DNA from: Deltaproteobacteria bacterium
GTDB taxonomy: Bacteria; Myxococcota_A; Polyangia; Nannocystales; Nannocystaceae
Length of the DNA stretch: 64,000 nucleotides
Direction of reading: 5' to 3'
Assembly: GCA_016709225.1 (NCBI GenBank)
Contig: JADJEE010000012.1
Coordinates: 496,001 to 560,000 of the forward strand
In this document: positions 61,011-64,000 of the stretch, piece after piece
Layout: every line of letters starts with the position of its first letter
Numbering within the stretch: position 1 is the first letter of the stretch
Position numbers and translations under genes: made by a program
The notes under the pieces: model-generated
What the model was told of the DNA's origin: nothing
The model's database searches: none
Seen by the model: the letters and a program-made list of their open reading frames with translations, nothing else

Positions 61011-62399
61011 CTAACGCATCCGCACCGCGTCGAGCACCGGGTCGCGCCCCGCGGCGATGTCCGCCCGTGTCACACGGATCGGGATGTCCGCCAGCGTCGG
61101 TCCCTGGCCCAGCTCGGGTACCGGCCGCGTCATCCACGAGCCCGCGAGGGTGAACGCCACGTCGGTGTCCGGCACGTCGAACGACAGCATGTCGCCGGTG
61201 CTATTGCGCAGGGCCCCGGTCTCGTCGCCGACGGTGACGCCGAGACCGTTGTCGACGATCTCACCGACGAAGAGCTGGGCGCTGGAGTAGGTCGTCGGCG
61301 ATACCAGCACGTAGACGTCGCCGGTGAACCTCTGCTCCGGCGCGACCGCGGGCACCAGCGCTCCGATCCCCGTCGACAGCGCCGCGCCCGGCACCTCGAA
61401 CGTGGGCCCGTCGAGCGCCACGCCGAACGCCTCGAGCAGCCCGAGGAAGCTGGGGTCCGCGTAGATCGGCGCCTGCTCGACGAGCGCGTCCGACCGCCGC
61501 GCGCTCACCGAGAACGACGCCACCTCGGGTGCGAGCCAGGCCAGGAACGCGTAGGCCACGGTCACGTCGCCGCCCCCGTTGTAGCGCAGGTCGATCGCGA
61601 TCTTGCCGACGTCCTGGGCATGGACCTCGGCCATGAAGGCAGCGAGCGTCGCCTGGTAGTTCGCGTCGTAGACACACGCGTCGAGGTGGAAGACGCCGAG
61701 GTCGTGCTCGGCCTCGATCGTCCAACCGACCGTGGCGCGCTGGGGCGCCGGGTCGACGACGAGCCCGTCCTCGAGCGGAAGATCGAAGCTCAGCCGCTCG
61801 CCGTCGCGCTCGATCGCCACCGTGACGCGACCATCTTCGATCATGCCCATCGGCTCGAGCCAGTCCTGTCGCGGCACGCGGCGTGGGCCGGCGTGGCGGA
61901 GGTAGGCGTCGCCGTCCCGACTGACGTGGGCCGCGAGGTCGGCGAGGATCGTGTCGGCCGAGCGCCCGCCGATCGAGACGATCGCGTCGCCGGGCTTCAG
62001 CACGTCGGTCGCCCTCGCGACGACGGGCCCCTCGTCGAGCCACGCGATCGGCAGGTCAATCGAAGCGACGGGTGCGCCCGCGCGCAGGCCGACGGTGCTG
62101 TGGCCATCGCCGAGCGCGACGAGCACGCGGCCCACGAGCAGCTCGAACTCCGCGTCGGTGTCGACCTGGTCGACCTCGGCACGGGCGGCCGCCACCGCGG
62201 CCTCGAGCGCCGGCGAACGGCCATCGAGGGTGCTGCGATGCACGGCGTCGATGGTGCCGATCACGTCGTCGAGGGCGGGCGCGTACACCCCGGGTTCCTC
62301 GACGCCGGTGCTCGACGCGTCGTCGAGGTCGGCCTCGGCGCCGCTGCAGGCGACCAGCGAGGGTGACAGGAGAGACACGAGCAGAACCGAGGTGCGCAT
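61011..62399 (-). CDS. S41-family (tail-specific) protease lipoprotein
   Basis: A 462-aa protein with lipobox SPSLVACSG (Cys at residue 19). A PDZ-like segment is at about residues 125-155 (VLKPGDAIVSIGGRSADTIL). The S41 catalytic domain shows IDLRYNGGGDVTVAYAF and VSPTTYSSAQLFVGEI, where the first Ser after TTY is the likely nucleophile. It is probably an outer-membrane-anchored peptidase of the C-terminal-processing type. It converges with the flavoprotein gene with a 6-nt gap. Confidence 0.82.
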   Translation of the reverse strand: MRTSVLLVSLLSPSLVACSGAEADLDDASSTGVEEPGVYAPALDDVIGTIDAVHRSTLDGRSPALEAAVAAARAEVDQVDTDAEFELLVGRVLVALGDGHSTVGLRAGAPVASIDLPIAWLDEGPVVARATDVLKPGDAIVSIGGRSADTILADLAAHVSRDGDAYLRHAGPRRVPRQDWLEPMGMIEDGRVTVAIERDGERLSFDLPLEDGLVVDPAPQRATVGWTIEAEHDLGVFHLDACVYDANYQATLAAFMAEVHAQDVGKIAIDLRYNGGGDVTVAYAFLAWLAPEVASFSVSARRSDALVEQAPIYADPSFLGLLEAFGVALDGPTFEVPGAALSTGIGALVPAVAPEQRFTGDVYVLVSPTTYSSAQLFVGEIVDNGLGVTVGDETGALRNSTGDMLSFDVPDTDVAFTLAGSWMTRPVPELGQGPTLADIPIRVTRADIAAGRDPVLDAVRMR

Positions 62400-62494
62400 G
62401 GTGGAACGTCCTGGGACGTTGGGCGGAACACCGCGCGACGCGTGGCTCGTCACCGACGCACGCGCGCAGCAGTTGCCGCGGCCGCGCGGCATCC

Positions 62495-63037
62495 ATGCGC
62501 GCTTCGGCGCGAGCGCGATTGTGCGGGGCCGCGACCGCCCCTAGTGGACCGATCGACGAGCGCCCCCTGCGGACCCCGTCGGACGGCCCGCGCGCTCCAG
62601 CCTGCGCGATCCGTCCGCCGTATCAGCGGCGCGCCGGCGGCGGAGGTCCCGGCGGCTGGTGGATCGCAACGGAGGTCGAGGTGTTGTTGCCCTCGTCGCA
62701 GGTGGTACGCCCCGATGTGCTGGGCTGGCGCCGCGATCGCGTGCCCGAGCGACCGACCGGATCGCCGGTGCAGATCCGACCGGATTGGATCTGCGAAATC
62801 GTGTCGCCGGCCAACGCGAACACCGACACGGTCAAGAAGCTCCGCATCCATCACGACGCCGAGGTGACCCACTACTGGCTGGTCGATCCGCGCGACTGTA
62901 CGGTCACCGTCATGCGCTGGAGCGCCGCTGGCTACACCACGATCCTCCGTGCGGAGCGGGGCGAGACCGTGCGCCCCGAGCCCTTCGACGCGATCGAGCT
63001 CGTGGTCGGCACGCTGTTCGGCGACGACCCCGAGTAG
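62495..63037 (+). pseudogene. Uma2-family (DUF820) protein, N-terminally degraded
   Basis: From GGGGPGGWW on (about 62636-63037) the frame matches the C-terminal two thirds of a Uma2 protein of the PD-(D/E)xK type: VRPDVLGWRRDR, ICEIVSPANANTDTVKK and HYWLVDPR. The usual N-terminal third (an EIIDGEL-type strand and a PRPxxxH stretch) is missing or scrambled. ATG 62495 gives a formal CDS of 180 aa but the first 45 residues are not family-like. I regard it as a 5'-truncated remnant. Confidence 0.6.
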
Positions 63038-63132
63038 CCGTCGGGCGTGCCGACCTGGTTCGAACGCACGACCGGGCGCGGGCTCGAGCGGCGCCCACGG
63101 CCGACCGACATCTGTGGCACCCTTCGAAATTG

Positions 63133-63567
63133 GTGCAGCGGCGTCAGTTCGGCTCGTCTCGTCGAGACCTCGCGGTCGGGTTCGCCCTGCTCGTGGCGGT
63201 GATGGGCAACGCCGCGTGCACCCGCGCCGCGCCACCCTCGGACGGTCCCCCGCCCCGCGTCCGTGTCGACGACGCTCGCTCGCCGTGCGCACGCTTCTGC
63301 GACCGCCTTGGCGCGTGCGACGTGCCGGCATTCATCGGCGCGGCCGCGTGCACGCGCAACTGCGAGGACGATGCGCGGCAGCGCGAAGGCCCGTGCCGCG
63401 CACCGCGTCTGGCCTACGAGGCCTGCGTCGAGGCGCTGGCGTGCCCCGACGTGCGGGTTGCCCACGGCCTCGCCGGCGACCAACCCGGGCCCTGCGCGGC
63501 ACAGCGCCAGGCGGTGATCGACTGCGAGCCGAGCGAACCGACGCCGTTCATCGACTTTCAGTTCTGA
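63133..63567 (+). CDS. Small Cys-rich lipoprotein
   Basis: A 144-aa protein (GTG 63133; TTG 63130 also possible). A twin-Arg-like start (QFGSSRRDLAVGFALLVAVMG, split near residue 12) is followed by a lipobox, GNAAC. The mature part has about nine cysteines (CARFCDRLGACD, CTRNCEDD, CVEALACPD) as in small myxobacterial surface proteins. No function recognised. Confidence 0.6.
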   Translation: MQRRQFGSSRRDLAVGFALLVAVMGNAACTRAAPPSDGPPPRVRVDDARSPCARFCDRLGACDVPAFIGAAACTRNCEDDARQREGPCRAPRLAYEACVEALACPDVRVAHGLAGDQPGPCAAQRQAVIDCEPSEPTPFIDFQF

Positions 63568-63627
63568 CGCCGGGATCGAGCACGAGCGGCGGGACGAGTC
63601 CGAGGATGGCCCCGATCCACGTCGAGA

Positions 63628-64000
63628 TCAGCCCGGGCGAAACGCCACCGGAAACACGACCTCGACGCTGCCGCCGCCCTCGGGCTTGGGATACTTCCAG
63701 CGGCGCGCCGCCTTGACCATGCACGCCGCCACGGCCGTGCCCGCCTTGCCCGCGAGCGTGGACGCCCGGAGCGACGCCTCGGAGACCGACCCGTCCTCGG
63801 CGATGGTGAACGCCAGCGTGACCTCGCCCGCGAGCGCCGTGTCGCGCACGAGGCCTTGGTTGTAGCAGAACCGCAGCTCGTTGATGTGCGCGCGCAGGAC
63901 GCGGCGCACCACGTCGCGATGCAGGCCCTTGTCGACCGTCACCGCGCCCTGCCGCACCTGCGGCCCTCCGCCGACGCTCTCGCGCGGCGCGACACGATCG
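63628..64000 (-). CDS. AgmX/PglI C-terminal domain protein (partial)
   Basis: The frame is open to the window edge. The visible 123 residues are the C-terminal AgmX/PglI (TonB-like) domain: VDKGLHRDVVRRVLRAHINELRFCY, then VTLAFTIAEDGSV and MVKAARRWKYPKPEGGGSVEVVFPV. The domain is common at the C terminus of myxobacterial motility and secretion proteins. The N-terminal part is outside the window. The apparent GTG at 63957 is internal, because family-like sequence (VAPRESVGGGPQ) continues beyond it. Confidence 0.85.
   Translation of the reverse strand, partial: DRVAPRESVGGGPQVRQGAVTVDKGLHRDVVRRVLRAHINELRFCYNQGLVRDTALAGEVTLAFTIAEDGSVSEASLRASTLAGKAGTAVAACMVKAARRWKYPKPEGGGSVEVVFPVAFRPG

Overview
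GC-rich chromosomal window holding most of a photosynthesis gene cluster (about 1-23,416) for a type-II (quinone) reaction centre and bacteriochlorophyll synthesis, followed by about 40 kb of genes typical of Myxococcota. The host assignment rests on the flanking genes: many lipoproteins with Ser/Thr-rich linkers, DUF4215/MopE-type Cys-rich repeats, a MYXO-CTERM sorting tag, a DUF1552/DUF1592 pair, an AgmX/PglI-type C-terminal domain and a Ser/Thr protein kinase. Phototrophy genes have been reported from metagenome-derived Myxococcota, so the cluster as such is not new, but several details here are unusual.

Photosynthesis region. Left block (+): end of bchI, then bchD, bchO, pufL, pufM and pufC, tightly packed. 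Middle block (-): bchG, bchP and a small membrane protein. Right block (+): bchF-bchN-bchB-bchH-bchL-bchM-lhaA-puhA-puhB-puhC-puhD-like-acsF-puhE, most genes overlapping or nearly so. The divergent bchG/bchF gap contains a perfect TGTCAA-N6-TTGACA palindrome that fits the TGT-N12-ACA target of PpsR/CrtJ regulators. The set covers Mg insertion (BchI/D/H), methylation (BchM), the O2-dependent cyclase (AcsF), dark protochlorophyllide reduction (BchL/N/B), C3-vinyl hydration (BchF), esterification and tail reduction (BchG/P), and reaction centre plus assembly factors (PufLMC, PuhABCE, LhaA). Not in the window: pufBA (LH1), bchC, bchXYZ, carotenoid genes and the regulator. PufM has canonical ligands but carries a C-terminal extension of about 170 residues made of Pro-rich and Ala/Asp/Lys tandem repeats.

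Flank, 23.4-34.8 kb: a DUF1552 (Tat) and DUF1592-family lipoprotein pair, a DUF6438-like lipoprotein, a diheme lipoprotein, a hipBA toxin-antitoxin pair with a possible inverted-repeat operator, a VWA lipoprotein, and a GlpC-like Fe-S protein with DUF3501.

Flank, 34.9-45.0 kb: an exosortase with an extra C-terminal domain directly coupled to a multi-pass VIT/VWA protein ending in a PEP-CTERM signal (a likely enzyme/target pair), a CASTOR/POLLUX-type channel, and a TetR regulator divergent from a zinc-ribbon membrane protein with two palindromic operators between them. A 494-nt gene-free stretch (45,009-45,502) holds several hairpins.

Flank, 45.5-64 kb: a DUF5916 outer-membrane protein, a three-gene signalling operon (histidine kinase, REC-HDOD, REC-EAL), a 5'-3' exonuclease, a membrane Ser/Thr kinase coupled to an Smr protein, Cys-rich and beta-propeller lipoproteins (one apparently frameshifted), a MYXO-CTERM metalloprotease-like protein lacking the first zinc histidine, a flavin disulfide reductase, an S41 protease, a truncated Uma2 protein, and a partial AgmX-type protein at the edge. 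I saw no tRNA, rRNA, CRISPR array or intact insertion sequence. All calls come from reading the sequence; no database search was run.
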